Shown here: positions 18,031 through 25,928 of the stretch, one piece after another
Numbering within the stretch: position 1 is the stretch's first letter
Layout of the letters: every line of letters starts with the position of its first letter
Source: an uncultured Verrucomicrobia subdivision 3 bacterium
GTDB taxonomy: Bacteria; Verrucomicrobiota; Verrucomicrobiae; Limisphaerales; UBA11358
DNA length: 64,000 nt
NCBI GenBank assembly: GCA_903847285.1
Contig: CAINDH010000128.1
Location: 5,011-69,010 of the forward strand
Direction of reading: 5' to 3'
Notes under the pieces: generated by a model
Seen by the model: the letters and a program-made list of their open reading frames with translations, nothing else
The model's database searches: none
Told to the model about the DNA's origin: nothing
Program-made: the position numbers and the translations under genes

Positions 18031-18561
18031 ATGAAAAAAATAAAAAAAGTTAGCACGGTCATATCACTCGCGTTGGTTTCACTCGCCACGCTTTTGTTTA
18101 ATTCAAGTGTTTCGATGGCGGGCGAGACCAACGAAGTTAAAAACGCCACGCTCGCGCCGAGTTGGGAGCTAACAGATTTGGACGGCAAGACCATTCACTC
18201 CACCGACTTCAAAGGCAAGGTGGTCGTCCTGAATTTTTGGGCGACCTGGTGCCCGCCGTGCCGCGCCGAAATCCCTGGTTTTATCGCTCTGCAGAAAAAA
18301 TACGCGACGCAGGGACTTACCGTCATCGGTGTTTCCGTGGATCAGGCAAGTTTGAAAACCATTAAGTCGTTCACGAAGAAGAACGACATCAATTATCTAG
18401 TCGTCCAGTCAGACAAGAAGATCGAGGATGCATTTGGTGGAATTGATGCTTTGCCGACGACATTCATCATTGACCGCAGCGGTCACATCGTGAAGCAACA
18501 TTTGGGATTCGCGAATGAATCCGAGTTTGAGGCAGAAATCAAATCGCTGTTGAAGCTGTAA
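18031..18561 (+). CDS. TlpA/ResA-family periplasmic thioredoxin
   Basis: 176 residues with a signal peptide (KKIKKVSTVISLALVSLATL, processed near SMAGE). The thioredoxin fold has FWATWCPPC (active site), VIGVSVD and ALPTTFIID (cis-Pro loop). A thiol-disulfide reductase of the periplasm. Because it is divergent from msrB under a mirrored promoter pair, it probably supplies reducing equivalents to MsrB or repairs disulfides (inference). ATG 18031 is chosen; the upstream extension overlaps the promoter. DUF1223 follows after 36 bases and is probably co-transcribed. Confidence 0.93.
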   Translation: MKKIKKVSTVISLALVSLATLLFNSSVSMAGETNEVKNATLAPSWELTDLDGKTIHSTDFKGKVVVLNFWATWCPPCRAEIPGFIALQKKYATQGLTVIGVSVDQASLKTIKSFTKKNDINYLVVQSDKKIEDAFGGIDALPTTFIIDRSGHIVKQHLGFANESEFEAEIKSLLKL

Positions 18562-18597
18562 TTCTTTGCCGCGCTGCTTGAACGTTCCTGACTATTT

Positions 18598-19377
18598 ATG
18601 TCATTCAAGAACCCCAGAAAAATTATCGCCACGATATTGTTCGCGGCGATGTCGGTGAGCGCTCAAACCAACCGCCTCCAATTCCAAAGCGCGTCGGAGC
18701 GAACGGCGTTGCTGGAGCTATACACCTCCGAAGTATGCAGCAGTTGTCCGCCCGCCGAAGCGTGGCTATCGGGGCTAAAAGAGTCGCCGCGTCTGTGGAA
18801 AGATTTCGCTCCCGTCGCGTTTCATGTGGATTACTGGGATTATCTCGGCTGGAAAGACTCGTGGTCCGATGCGGAATTTTCCGAACGCCAGCGCAGCTAC
18901 GCGCAACTTTGGCACGCCGAAAATATCTACACGCCAGAATACGTCCTCAATGGCCAGGAATGGCGCAATTGGTTCACTGGTAAAAACGGCCCTAAGTCCG
19001 ATAACGAACGCGTGGGCATTCTCGCGGTGACTTCTACCGACACGAATCGCTGGCAGGTGAGCTATGTCCCGGAGAAGATTTCCAACGCGCATTACGAAAT
19101 CCATGCGGCGTGGCTGGTGGGTGGAATTATTTCCGACGTGAAGGCCGGAGAAAATCGCGGGCGCAAACTGCCGCATGATTTCGCCGTGGCGAATCTGGTG
19201 CAAATCGGGCTGACGAACACGAACGGCTGGGCCAGGGGAAAATTTATTCTCGCACCACCGCGCACCAATGCCGGCAAAACTTCCGCGCTGGCCGTTTGGG
19301 TAACGCGTGCCGGCGAATTGCAACCGCTACAAAGCACCGGCGGCTGGATTATCGCGCCCAGCCAAAACAAATTGTAA
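18598..19377 (+). CDS. DUF1223 family secreted thioredoxin-like protein
   Basis: 259 residues with a signal peptide ending around SVSAQ. The motif ELYTSEVCSSCPPAEAWL (CxxC) with FHVDYWDYLGWKDSW and YTPEYVLNG is diagnostic of DUF1223, a thioredoxin-like family of the envelope with no established reaction. The neighbours (TlpA-like, MsrB, YHS) favour a thiol-redox or metal-related role. Its stop codon overlaps the -35 element of the next promoter, so the YHS gene is separately transcribed. Confidence 0.87.
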   Translation: MSFKNPRKIIATILFAAMSVSAQTNRLQFQSASERTALLELYTSEVCSSCPPAEAWLSGLKESPRLWKDFAPVAFHVDYWDYLGWKDSWSDAEFSERQRSYAQLWHAENIYTPEYVLNGQEWRNWFTGKNGPKSDNERVGILAVTSTDTNRWQVSYVPEKISNAHYEIHAAWLVGGIISDVKAGENRGRKLPHDFAVANLVQIGLTNTNGWARGKFILAPPRTNAGKTSALAVWVTRAGELQPLQSTGGWIIAPSQNKL

Positions 19378-19398
19378 GGTTCCCCCGTTTCCCGCGAC
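19373..19398 (+). promoter_or_regulatory. ECF-type promoter (TGTAAGG-N15-CGAC) of the YHS gene
   Basis: TGTAAGG, 15 bases, CGAC, 10 bases before ATG 19409. It overlaps the DUF1223 stop codon. Confidence 0.78.
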
Positions 19399-19408
19399 GA
19401 ATGAGGGT

Positions 19409-19861
19409 ATGAAAAAATTATCACTCATTCTCCTCGCGGTCGGACTGGCGCTCCCGGTTTTTGCCCAAACCAAAACCCTCCTCAATCTGGATAAAACCGG
19501 TGTGGCTATTCAAGGCTACGATCCCGTCGCTTTCTTCACAGACAAGAAGCCGGTGAAGGGCGATGCCAAATTTGTCGCCAAGCACGACGGTGCAATTTAT
19601 CAGTTCGCTTCCAAGGAACACAAAGATCTGTTCAAGGCCGACCCGGCGAAATACGAACCCGAATTCGGCGGCTACTGCGCCTACGGCGTTTCCCGAAACA
19701 AACTCGTGGAGATTGATGTGGACGCGTTTCAAATCGTTGACGGCAAGCTGTTGCTTCAATACAGCAAAGGCGTTCGCGACGATTTTAATGAAGATGCCAA
19801 AGGCAATCTCGCCAAGGCCAACGCCAACTGGACCGGCCTCGTAGCCAAGAAGGGAAAATAA
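19409..19861 (+). CDS. Secreted YHS-domain protein
   Basis: 150 residues with a signal peptide (MKKLSLILLAVGLALPVFAQ). The YHS core is GYDPVAFFTDKKPVKGDAKF, then IYQFASKEHKDLFKADPAKY and EFGGYCAYGVS, a family often associated with metal-handling proteins. ATG 19409 is supported by the signal peptide and by the promoter 10 bases upstream; an in-frame extension upstream has no such features. A member of the ECF island, expressed from its own promoter. Exact role unknown; stress-linked metal or haem handling is a guess. Confidence 0.88.
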   Translation: MKKLSLILLAVGLALPVFAQTKTLLNLDKTGVAIQGYDPVAFFTDKKPVKGDAKFVAKHDGAIYQFASKEHKDLFKADPAKYEPEFGGYCAYGVSRNKLVEIDVDAFQIVDGKLLLQYSKGVRDDFNEDAKGNLAKANANWTGLVAKKGK

Positions 19862-19863
19862 AC

Positions 19864-19889
19864 TGTAAGGACTCCCGCCTCGTCCCGAC
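19864..19889 (+). promoter_or_regulatory. ECF-type promoter (TGTAAGG-N15-CGAC) of the DoxX-like gene
   Basis: TGTAAGG starts 3 bases after the YHS stop, then 15 bases and CGAC, with 15 bases to ATG 19905. Confidence 0.76.
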
Positions 19890-19904
19890 CAACCCACGAC
19901 ATTT

Positions 19905-20321
19905 ATGTGTTCGCTCACCAAAAAACAGAAAATCGCCAGTTGGCTGGTCCGACTGCCGGCGGCAATCATTCTCTTGCAGACTTTGTTCTTCAAATTCACC
20001 GGCGCACCGGAGTCCGTTTACATCTTTACCACAGTTGGGCTGGAACCTTGGGGGCGCTACGGTTCCGGCGTGGTGGAACTCATCGCGGCGGCACTGCTTC
20101 TCTCAACTTGCCATTGCTGGTTGGGCGCGATGCTGGCGCTCGGCGTGATGGGCGGAGCGATCATGTCGCACCTGACCAAACTCGGCATCGTAGTGCAAGA
20201 TGATCACGGCTTACTCTTCGCACTCGCCATCACGGTGGCGATTTGCAGTCTTATCACGCTGGTGATTCATCGCCGACAAATTCCATTCCTCGCCAAATAT
20301 TTTCCCAACGCCAATCCATGA
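19905..20321 (+). CDS. DoxX-like four-helix membrane protein
   Basis: 138 residues with four hydrophobic helices (LPAAIILLQTLFFKF; YGSGVVELIAAALLL; AMLALGVMGGAIMSH; LLFALAITVAICSLITLVI). The pattern LLQTLFFKF ... GSGVVELIAA fits the DoxX/DoxX-like superfamily, which is recurrent in oxidative and thiol-stress clusters. It has its own ECF-type promoter. The stop overlaps the next start (ATGA), so the DinB-like protein is coupled. Confidence 0.82.
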   Translation: MCSLTKKQKIASWLVRLPAAIILLQTLFFKFTGAPESVYIFTTVGLEPWGRYGSGVVELIAAALLLSTCHCWLGAMLALGVMGGAIMSHLTKLGIVVQDDHGLLFALAITVAICSLITLVIHRRQIPFLAKYFPNANP

Positions 20322-20866
20322 ACTCAACTGTCACCAACGAACGTCAAGAACTCATTCAATCGGTCGTCGAAGTGTTGCGCCAAGGTGAATTGCTGCTGAC
20401 GGAAATTTCCGATGAAACCTATGTGCATAAAGTGGTCGTAGCCTTCGACGCCTCCATCGGCGGACATTATCGGCATTGCCTCGATCATTTTCGCGCCTTG
20501 CTGGAGGCGGCGGACGCGGGCGATTTGAATTACGATCATCGTGAACGCGGCACGTTGATTGAGAATGACCGATTCGCGGCGCTGAACGCCACCCGAGAAT
20601 TGCGTGAAGGTTATGAAAAATTTCAGGTAGCGCTACTCGCTCGCCCATTGAATGTGACGTGCAAAACCAGTTACGCCAGCAGCGGCTCACAAGCGTCGCC
20701 TTCCACGGTCGGTCGCGAAGTCATGTATGCCGTGGCGCACGCGGTGCACCACTACGCGCTCATCGGCGTGATTGCGGGTATCATGGAATTGTCGCTACCG
20801 GCCGGTTTTGGCGTGGCGCCGTCCACGCTGAAACATCAGGCGCAAACCGTTCCTGCTGCTGCCTGA
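20318..20866 (+). CDS. DinB-superfamily-like four-helix protein
   Basis: 182 residues, soluble, helical. Histidines spaced as in DinB/YfiT metal-binding bundles: GGHYRHCLDHF in the second helix and AHAVHHYALIG in the last. Such proteins are metal-dependent, and some are thiol (bacillithiol/mycothiol) transferases; the reaction here is unknown. ATG 20318 overlaps the DoxX-like stop. The DedA/ATP-grasp gene follows after 6 bases, so this run is probably one operon down to 23254. Confidence 0.72.
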   Translation: MNSTVTNERQELIQSVVEVLRQGELLLTEISDETYVHKVVVAFDASIGGHYRHCLDHFRALLEAADAGDLNYDHRERGTLIENDRFAALNATRELREGYEKFQVALLARPLNVTCKTSYASSGSQASPSTVGREVMYAVAHAVHHYALIGVIAGIMELSLPAGFGVAPSTLKHQAQTVPAAA

Positions 20867-20872
20867 GTCTCC

Positions 20873-22519
20873 ATGATCGAAGCGCTGCAAATCGCTCCCG
20901 CAACCGTCACTGAGTGGCTGCCTCTCTGGAAGGCTGGTGGATTTTTTCTCGCCACCTTTGTTTTGGAAGACGCCGCTGCCGTGGGCGCTGGCTTGTTGCT
21001 CGCCGCTGGGGAAATTTCCTGGCCCGCTGCATTCACCGCGTGTTTTCTCGGCATCTGGTTCGGCGATGTCGGCCTCTACGCGCTGGCCCGGTTCGCTGGT
21101 CGCGAATGGTTTGAGCGCTCCTCGTTTCGCAAACATTCCGCCAAAGTGATCCGCAGCGAACAATGGTTCGCCCAACGTGGCACGGCGATTTTAATTTTCA
21201 GCCGCCTCATCCCTGGAACCCGGTTGCCGACGTATCTCGCGGCCGGATTTCTCCGCGTGCCACTGCCGCGTTTTCTTTTAATCACCGGCGCAGCGGCGTT
21301 TGGGTGGACGTTTGCGATCCTTTATCTCGCACAATTATTTGGCAATCAAGTCACGCATTGGCTTAGCCAATACAAATCCGCGGGGCTGATTCTGCTCGTT
21401 GGCGGCATAGCCCTTTTGCTCGCGCTGCAACTGCTTCGCAAAGTCACTTTGGATTTTCATCCTAAAAAACTTTATACTGCCATCATGCGTTGGACACATT
21501 GGGAATTCTGGCCGATGTGGTTTTTCTATCCGCCCGTGGCGATTTACTATGTCTGGCTTTCGCTCAAGCACCGCAGTGCGCTGCTGCCCACGGCAGCGAA
21601 TCCCGGAATTTTTTCCGGCGGTGTCGTGGGCGAATCCAAAATCGCCACGCTGAAAGAATTATCTACCAACAGCCCGGAGTTCACGGCGGAAGCGGTGTTG
21701 GTGACGGGAAATACTTTTTTAGAACGTCGGGTGTCGTTGGAGGAAGTAGTGTCGCGGTTCGGATTTCCTCTCATCCTCAAACCTGACATGGGTCAACGCG
21801 GTGTGGGCATCAAGCTTATCCGCAACGGCGAGCAAGCGGAGCAGTATCTGCGTCAGACCAGCGCGCCGCTCATCGCGCAACGCTACGCGGCAGGCCCATT
21901 CGAGGCGGGAATTTTTTATTACCGCTTCCCCGGCATGCCGCGCGGGAAAATTTTTACCATCACCGAAAAAGTTTTTCCCACGCTCACAGGCGACGGACGC
22001 TCCACAATTTCCGAGCTGGTCTGGAATGATGACCGCGCCCGCTTCATGGCGGAAAAATATCTCGCCCGCTTCAACGACCGGCAGAACGGCATTCCCGCCG
22101 TCGGCGAAATCACTCCGCTCGTCGCCGCTGGCAATCACGCCCAGGGTTGTATTTTCCGCGATGGTATGAGGTGGAATTCACCCCCTCTGGAGCAGTGCAT
22201 TGACGACATTTCTCAGAAGCTCAACGGATTTTTCATTGGCCGCTATGACATTCGTTTTGCCAGCGAGGACGATTTACGTGCCGGAAAAAACTTCCAGATC
22301 ATCGAGTTGAACGGCGCGGCGGCGGAGGCCACCAGTATTTATGACGCGCGGAATTCGGTGTGGATGGCGTATCGCACGCTGTTCCGGCAATGGGACTTGA
22401 TCTTCGCCATCGGTGCAGAAAATCGGCGGCGCGGTTGCGCCACGACCAAACCCGGACTTCTCTGGCGAACGTGGCGCGACTATGCTGCGCTGGCGGCGAC
22501 CTATCCCGCCGCAGATTAA
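20873..22519 (+). CDS. Fusion of a DedA/VTT membrane domain with an ATP-grasp domain
   Basis: 548 residues. Residues 1-190 are a DedA (VTT/SNARE-associated) membrane domain: FFLATFVLEDAAAVGAGLLL, GDVGLYALARFAGREW, and the family loop FSRLIPGTRLPTYLAAGF with its arginine and proline. Residues 205-530 form an ATP-grasp-like ligase: PLILKPDMGQRGVGIKLI (nucleotide loop), APLIAQRYAAGPFEAGIFYY, GDGRSTISELVWND and FQIIELNGAAAE (metal-binding Glu/Asn). DedA proteins help recycle lipid carriers or flip lipids; ATP-grasp enzymes form amide or ester bonds. The fusion hints at ATP-dependent modification of a lipid-linked substrate (inference). Confidence 0.85.
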   Translation: MIEALQIAPATVTEWLPLWKAGGFFLATFVLEDAAAVGAGLLLAAGEISWPAAFTACFLGIWFGDVGLYALARFAGREWFERSSFRKHSAKVIRSEQWFAQRGTAILIFSRLIPGTRLPTYLAAGFLRVPLPRFLLITGAAAFGWTFAILYLAQLFGNQVTHWLSQYKSAGLILLVGGIALLLALQLLRKVTLDFHPKKLYTAIMRWTHWEFWPMWFFYPPVAIYYVWLSLKHRSALLPTAANPGIFSGGVVGESKIATLKELSTNSPEFTAEAVLVTGNTFLERRVSLEEVVSRFGFPLILKPDMGQRGVGIKLIRNGEQAEQYLRQTSAPLIAQRYAAGPFEAGIFYYRFPGMPRGKIFTITEKVFPTLTGDGRSTISELVWNDDRARFMAEKYLARFNDRQNGIPAVGEITPLVAAGNHAQGCIFRDGMRWNSPPLEQCIDDISQKLNGFFIGRYDIRFASEDDLRAGKNFQIIELNGAAAEATSIYDARNSVWMAYRTLFRQWDLIFAIGAENRRRGCATTKPGLLWRTWRDYAALAATYPAAD

Positions 22520-22522
22520 ACC

Positions 22523-23254
22523 ATGTGCACCGTTAGTTTTATCGCCCGTAAAAAAGGCTACGTGCTCGCGATGAACCGCGATGAAAAACTTGCGCGCGTC
22601 GCGGGCTTGCCGCCAAGCAAGAAAATGGTTTCTGGCCGCACGATCTTCGCGCCGTCCGAACCCAGCGGCGGAATGTGGATCGCGCTCAACGATCTCGGTG
22701 TGACGTTTGCGTTGATTAATTGGTATCGCATAGCTGCGCGCGTGCGGAGTCAGCCGGTGAGTCGCGGTGGCGTGGTGAATGCGGTCAGCACTATGCCCTC
22801 ACCGGAGTTAGCCGAACGCGCACTGAAGGAATTGCCGCTCGGGCGCATCAATCCTTTTCGCCTTATCGGTGTTTTTCCGGCGGCAAAAACAGTAATCGAG
22901 TGGCAATGGAATTTGAAAAATCTGACGGGTAAAAATCATCCGTGGCAGACGCAGCAGTGGATTTCTTCGGGCTATGACGAACCCACGGCACAACAGGCCC
23001 GTGGCAATACATTTCGCCAGGCAATGAAACAAAAATCAGCGGGTAGTCTAGCCTGGCTGCGGCGATTACATCGGAGTCATTCACCAAAGTCTGGCCCGTT
23101 TTCAACCTGTATGCACCGGGCAGACGCAGCGACGGTGAGTTACACGGAGGTAGTTTTTTTGGGACGGCGGGGCGGTGTGAAATATCACGGCAGCGCTCCG
23201 TGTTGCGCGGCCCCATGCGTTACTCAATGCTTGAAATTTTACTCCGACGCTTAG
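22523..23254 (+). CDS. NRDE family (TANGO2-like) protein
   Basis: 243 residues beginning Met-Cys-Thr-Val-Ser-Phe, followed by YVLAMNRDE, the NRDE signature. In this Ntn-hydrolase-like family the Cys at position 2 becomes the N-terminal nucleophile; the eukaryotic homologue TANGO2 has been linked to haem and lipid handling. Starts 3 bases after the DedA/ATP-grasp stop and ends overlapping the last 4 bases of the convergent riboflavin synthase gene. Cysteine-rich tail (APCCAAPCVTQC) is unusual. Confidence 0.85.
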   Translation: MCTVSFIARKKGYVLAMNRDEKLARVAGLPPSKKMVSGRTIFAPSEPSGGMWIALNDLGVTFALINWYRIAARVRSQPVSRGGVVNAVSTMPSPELAERALKELPLGRINPFRLIGVFPAAKTVIEWQWNLKNLTGKNHPWQTQQWISSGYDEPTAQQARGNTFRQAMKQKSAGSLAWLRRLHRSHSPKSGPFSTCMHRADAATVSYTEVVFLGRRGGVKYHGSAPCCAAPCVTQCLKFYSDA

Positions 23255-23862
23255 CGACGGCTTCGTTTGGCGAGAAATTTCTCCGCGTATTTGCCGAGCA
23301 AGTCTGCTTCCAGATTCACAGCGTCGCCCACCTTGCGTTCGCGCAGCGTGGTGACGGCGAAGGTGTGCGGAATAATCCAGAGCCGGAAACTTTTCTTCGT
23401 GACGCCGGCCACGGTGAGGCTAATGCCATCCACGGCGATGGAACCTTTGAAGACGACGTAGCGTATCACGTCCGGTGTCGCGGCAATTTCAAGCACGTGA
23501 TCGGCGCCGGATTTTTCCCAGCGAATAATTTTACCCATGCCATCCACATGGCCGGTGACAAAATGGCCGCCCAGTTCACCGTCGGCGCGGAGCGGGCGTT
23601 CCAGGTTCACCACCGAACCGGGTTGGACGAATTGCAGATTGGTGCGCTGCCAGGATTCTTGCAGCACGTCGAAGAGGAGCAATTTTGATTTCCCGCGCGT
23701 CGAAATTTTCACCACCGTCAGACAGCAGCCGTTCACCGCTACGCTCGCGCCCAGCTTCACGCCGCGTGCCAGGTCGCCCGCGCGCACTGCGAGTGCAATG
23801 GATTTCTTAGTCGGCGTAATTTTGTCAACCACGCCCGCTGCTTCGATAATGCCGGTGAACAT
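23251..23862 (-). CDS. ribE: Riboflavin synthase, alpha subunit
   Basis: 203 residues with two tandem lumazine-binding beta-barrel repeats. It starts MFTGIIEAAG; repeat 1 has VAVNGCCLTV and LGGHFVTGHVDG, repeat 2 has IAVDGISLTV and FRLWIIPHT. It dismutates two molecules of 6,7-dimethyl-8-ribityllumazine into riboflavin and a pyrimidine product, supplying FMN/FAD. Length is normal. Not coupled to other rib genes here. Divergent from the bioF-like gene across 130 bases. Confidence 0.95.
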   Translation of the reverse strand: MFTGIIEAAGVVDKITPTKKSIALAVRAGDLARGVKLGASVAVNGCCLTVVKISTRGKSKLLLFDVLQESWQRTNLQFVQPGSVVNLERPLRADGELGGHFVTGHVDGMGKIIRWEKSGADHVLEIAATPDVIRYVVFKGSIAVDGISLTVAGVTKKSFRLWIIPHTFAVTTLRERKVGDAVNLEADLLGKYAEKFLAKRSRR

Positions 23863-23992
23863 GGGCGAATTTTAAGCATCGGTTGCCGCGCCGTCGAGCC
23901 GCGTTTGGACAGCGGTGCGGGCGTCTGTGCCGTTCGTTCGCACTCGGGATTTTCGCGCGTGCAGTTTTGGTTTTCCAAATTATGCTTCCGCC

Positions 23993-25102
23993 ATGAATGA
24001 GCCGCTAGAACTGGTCGGCCTGAATGAGGTGCGTTGGCGCGGACGCACATTCGTCCAGTTTTCCGGCTGCGATTATTTCCGGCTGGCGCGCGATCCGCGC
24101 CTGGCCGCTGCCGCAAAAAAATGTCTCGCTGAAACCGGACTGAACGTCTCCGCCTCACGTCTGACCACGGGCGACCGCATGCTTTACCATCAGCTTGAAG
24201 CCGCGCTGATGAAATGTTTCTGTGCCGAGGCTGCGCTTGTTTTGTCCGATGGCTACCTTGCGCCGCTGGCGGTGGCGCAGGCAGTCGCGGGCGAATTCAG
24301 CCATGCCTTCATTGATGAACTAGCGCACGGTGCGCTCGTGGACGCGGCAAAAATGCTGGGCTGCCCGGTTAAAAAATTTCCGCATCGCAATGTCGCCGCA
24401 CTAAAAAAGTTGCTCGCCAGCGGCGGGAAAAACTTCCGGCCTGTCATTCTGACCGATGGAATGTTTTCAGCCGATGGCGCGGTCGCGCCGCTGCGCGCGT
24501 ATCTCAAAATCCTGGCGCGCACTGGAATGATTCTGGTCGATGATGCTCACGGTGTTGGCGTTCTGGGAGCTAACGGACGTGGGGCCTTGGAACTTGAGCG
24601 GGTTGGGCGCGAGCGTGTGATTCAGTGTGGCACGTTGAGCAAGGCGTTCGGCGCGTTCGGTGGCGTAGTGCTGGGTTCGCGCGCATTGCGGAAAAAAATT
24701 CTCTCTCGCAGCCGGTCTTTTGGTGGCTCAACGCCCTTGCCGCCGCCATTGGCAGGCGCGGCGCTGGCGGCGATCAAGATTTTGTCCGGCGACAAGGCAC
24801 GCCGTAAAAAAATCGTTGCGAACACCGTCTGGCTCCGCGCGCAACTACAGCTGGCTGGTTGGGTAATTCCCGAAACACCCGGCCCGATTGTGCGGCTGCC
24901 GGTTTTGAAAACGGCAGTAGAAGCGCGGTTGAAAAAGTCACTGCTGACGGCGGGAATTTATCCACCGTTTCTGAAATACGGCGCGGCCGCGCACGGCACG
25001 TTCCGGTTTGTTGTTTCGAGCGAACACACCAAATCACAGATGAGGCAGCTGGCAGATGTGTTGTTGGCGTTCGCTTTGGCTGATGGTGAACGAATTGTTT
25101 GA
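23993..25102 (+). CDS. bioF: 8-amino-7-oxononanoate synthase-like alpha-oxoamine synthase
   Basis: 369 residues, PLP-dependent fold type I. Motifs: GCDYFRLARDP at the N-terminus, SGL-like SASRLTTGDRMLYHQLE, DDAHGVGVLGANGRG (PLP ring Asp/His), and GTLSKAFGAFGG with the Schiff-base Lys217. It condenses an acyl-thioester with an amino acid, pimeloyl-CoA or -ACP with alanine in biotin synthesis if it is BioF. No other bio genes are nearby, so a different alpha-oxoamine synthase (for example KBL-like) cannot be excluded. ATG 23993 chosen over the frame extension at 23915. Confidence 0.85.
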   Translation: MNEPLELVGLNEVRWRGRTFVQFSGCDYFRLARDPRLAAAAKKCLAETGLNVSASRLTTGDRMLYHQLEAALMKCFCAEAALVLSDGYLAPLAVAQAVAGEFSHAFIDELAHGALVDAAKMLGCPVKKFPHRNVAALKKLLASGGKNFRPVILTDGMFSADGAVAPLRAYLKILARTGMILVDDAHGVGVLGANGRGALELERVGRERVIQCGTLSKAFGAFGGVVLGSRALRKKILSRSRSFGGSTPLPPPLAGAALAAIKILSGDKARRKKIVANTVWLRAQLQLAGWVIPETPGPIVRLPVLKTAVEARLKKSLLTAGIYPPFLKYGAAAHGTFRFVVSSEHTKSQMRQLADVLLAFALADGERIV

Positions 25103-25133
25103 GTCCATTCGCCGCCCCAATCCATCGGCCAAT

Positions 25134-25925
25134 TCATTTTAATTTCACGCTGAACGTGCTCGCGCTGGAAATTTTCCCGAAGTCGCCTTCGTAAAACAGA
25201 CCTTCAAATTCTGTTTTATCCAACAGGTGTTTCTTGGTGTCGCGGCGCAGTAAGTGTTTCAGCTCGTCAAGATTCTGCGACCAGCGGAAGCCGTTGAAGA
25301 ATTCCACGCCGTCAAACTGCGTTTTGTAGAGTGCGCGTTCCGAGTAGCAGGTGCCGAGGTAGAGGTGCGTGAACTTCTGTTCCTGAAAATAATTCACCGC
25401 CGTGGTCATCAGGAACAGCCCAAGGCTGCGGTTCGGATGGTTTAGATCAAAGAACGAGTAGCGGTAAAACGCCACGCGCGGTGCTTCGAGGTAGAGCAGC
25501 ACCACGCCGAGTTCCGCTCCAGTTGCGTCGTTGAAAACCATGAGGTGGGTGGCGAGGGGCGAATTGAACAGCAGTTCCAAGCGCTCCGGCGGCATCACGC
25601 CCGCACCATAGCGCGCCTCGGCGTATTTCAGGAAAAATTCTTTACGCGCGGGCGAGAAATTAAATTCCGCGCGTGGCACGAGCTTCATTGTGATACCTTC
25701 GCCTTTGCGGAGGATGCGGCGGTTTTCTGACGACGATTTAAACTGAGCTAAATCAACGCGCAGGTTGCGGACCAGATAAAACTGCTCAAGTCCGCGCGCG
25801 CCAGGCAGGAAGCCGGCGTTGAACAAATCTGCCGGGGCTTCGCCAGCTTCCGGTATCGCCAACACAACGTAGGGATATAGGTAGCGGCTGTAGTCCGCTT
25901 CGGATTCGGAGAAAAGCAGTTTCAT
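25134..25925 (-). CDS. GNAT-fold protein resembling arginyl/leucyl-tRNA-protein transferase
   Basis: 263 residues. The C-terminal half has a GNAT-like core (THLMVFNDATGAELGVVLLY, VAFYRYSFFDLNHPNRSLGL, THLYLGTCYSERALYKTQFD) that resembles the ATE/Bpt aminoacyl-tRNA-protein transferase C-domain, which attaches an amino acid to protein N-termini for degradation. The N-terminus SRYLYPYVVL lacks the usual Cys cluster of ATE-N, so assignment to that reaction is tentative; a plain acyltransferase is the alternative. Starts 3 bases after the YihY stop, in one operon. Confidence 0.65.
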   Translation of the reverse strand: MKLLFSESEADYSRYLYPYVVLAIPEAGEAPADLFNAGFLPGARGLEQFYLVRNLRVDLAQFKSSSENRRILRKGEGITMKLVPRAEFNFSPARKEFFLKYAEARYGAGVMPPERLELLFNSPLATHLMVFNDATGAELGVVLLYLEAPRVAFYRYSFFDLNHPNRSLGLFLMTTAVNYFQEQKFTHLYLGTCYSERALYKTQFDGVEFFNGFRWSQNLDELKHLLRRDTKKHLLDKTEFEGLFYEGDFGKISSASTFSVKLK

Positions 25926-25928
25926 TTT

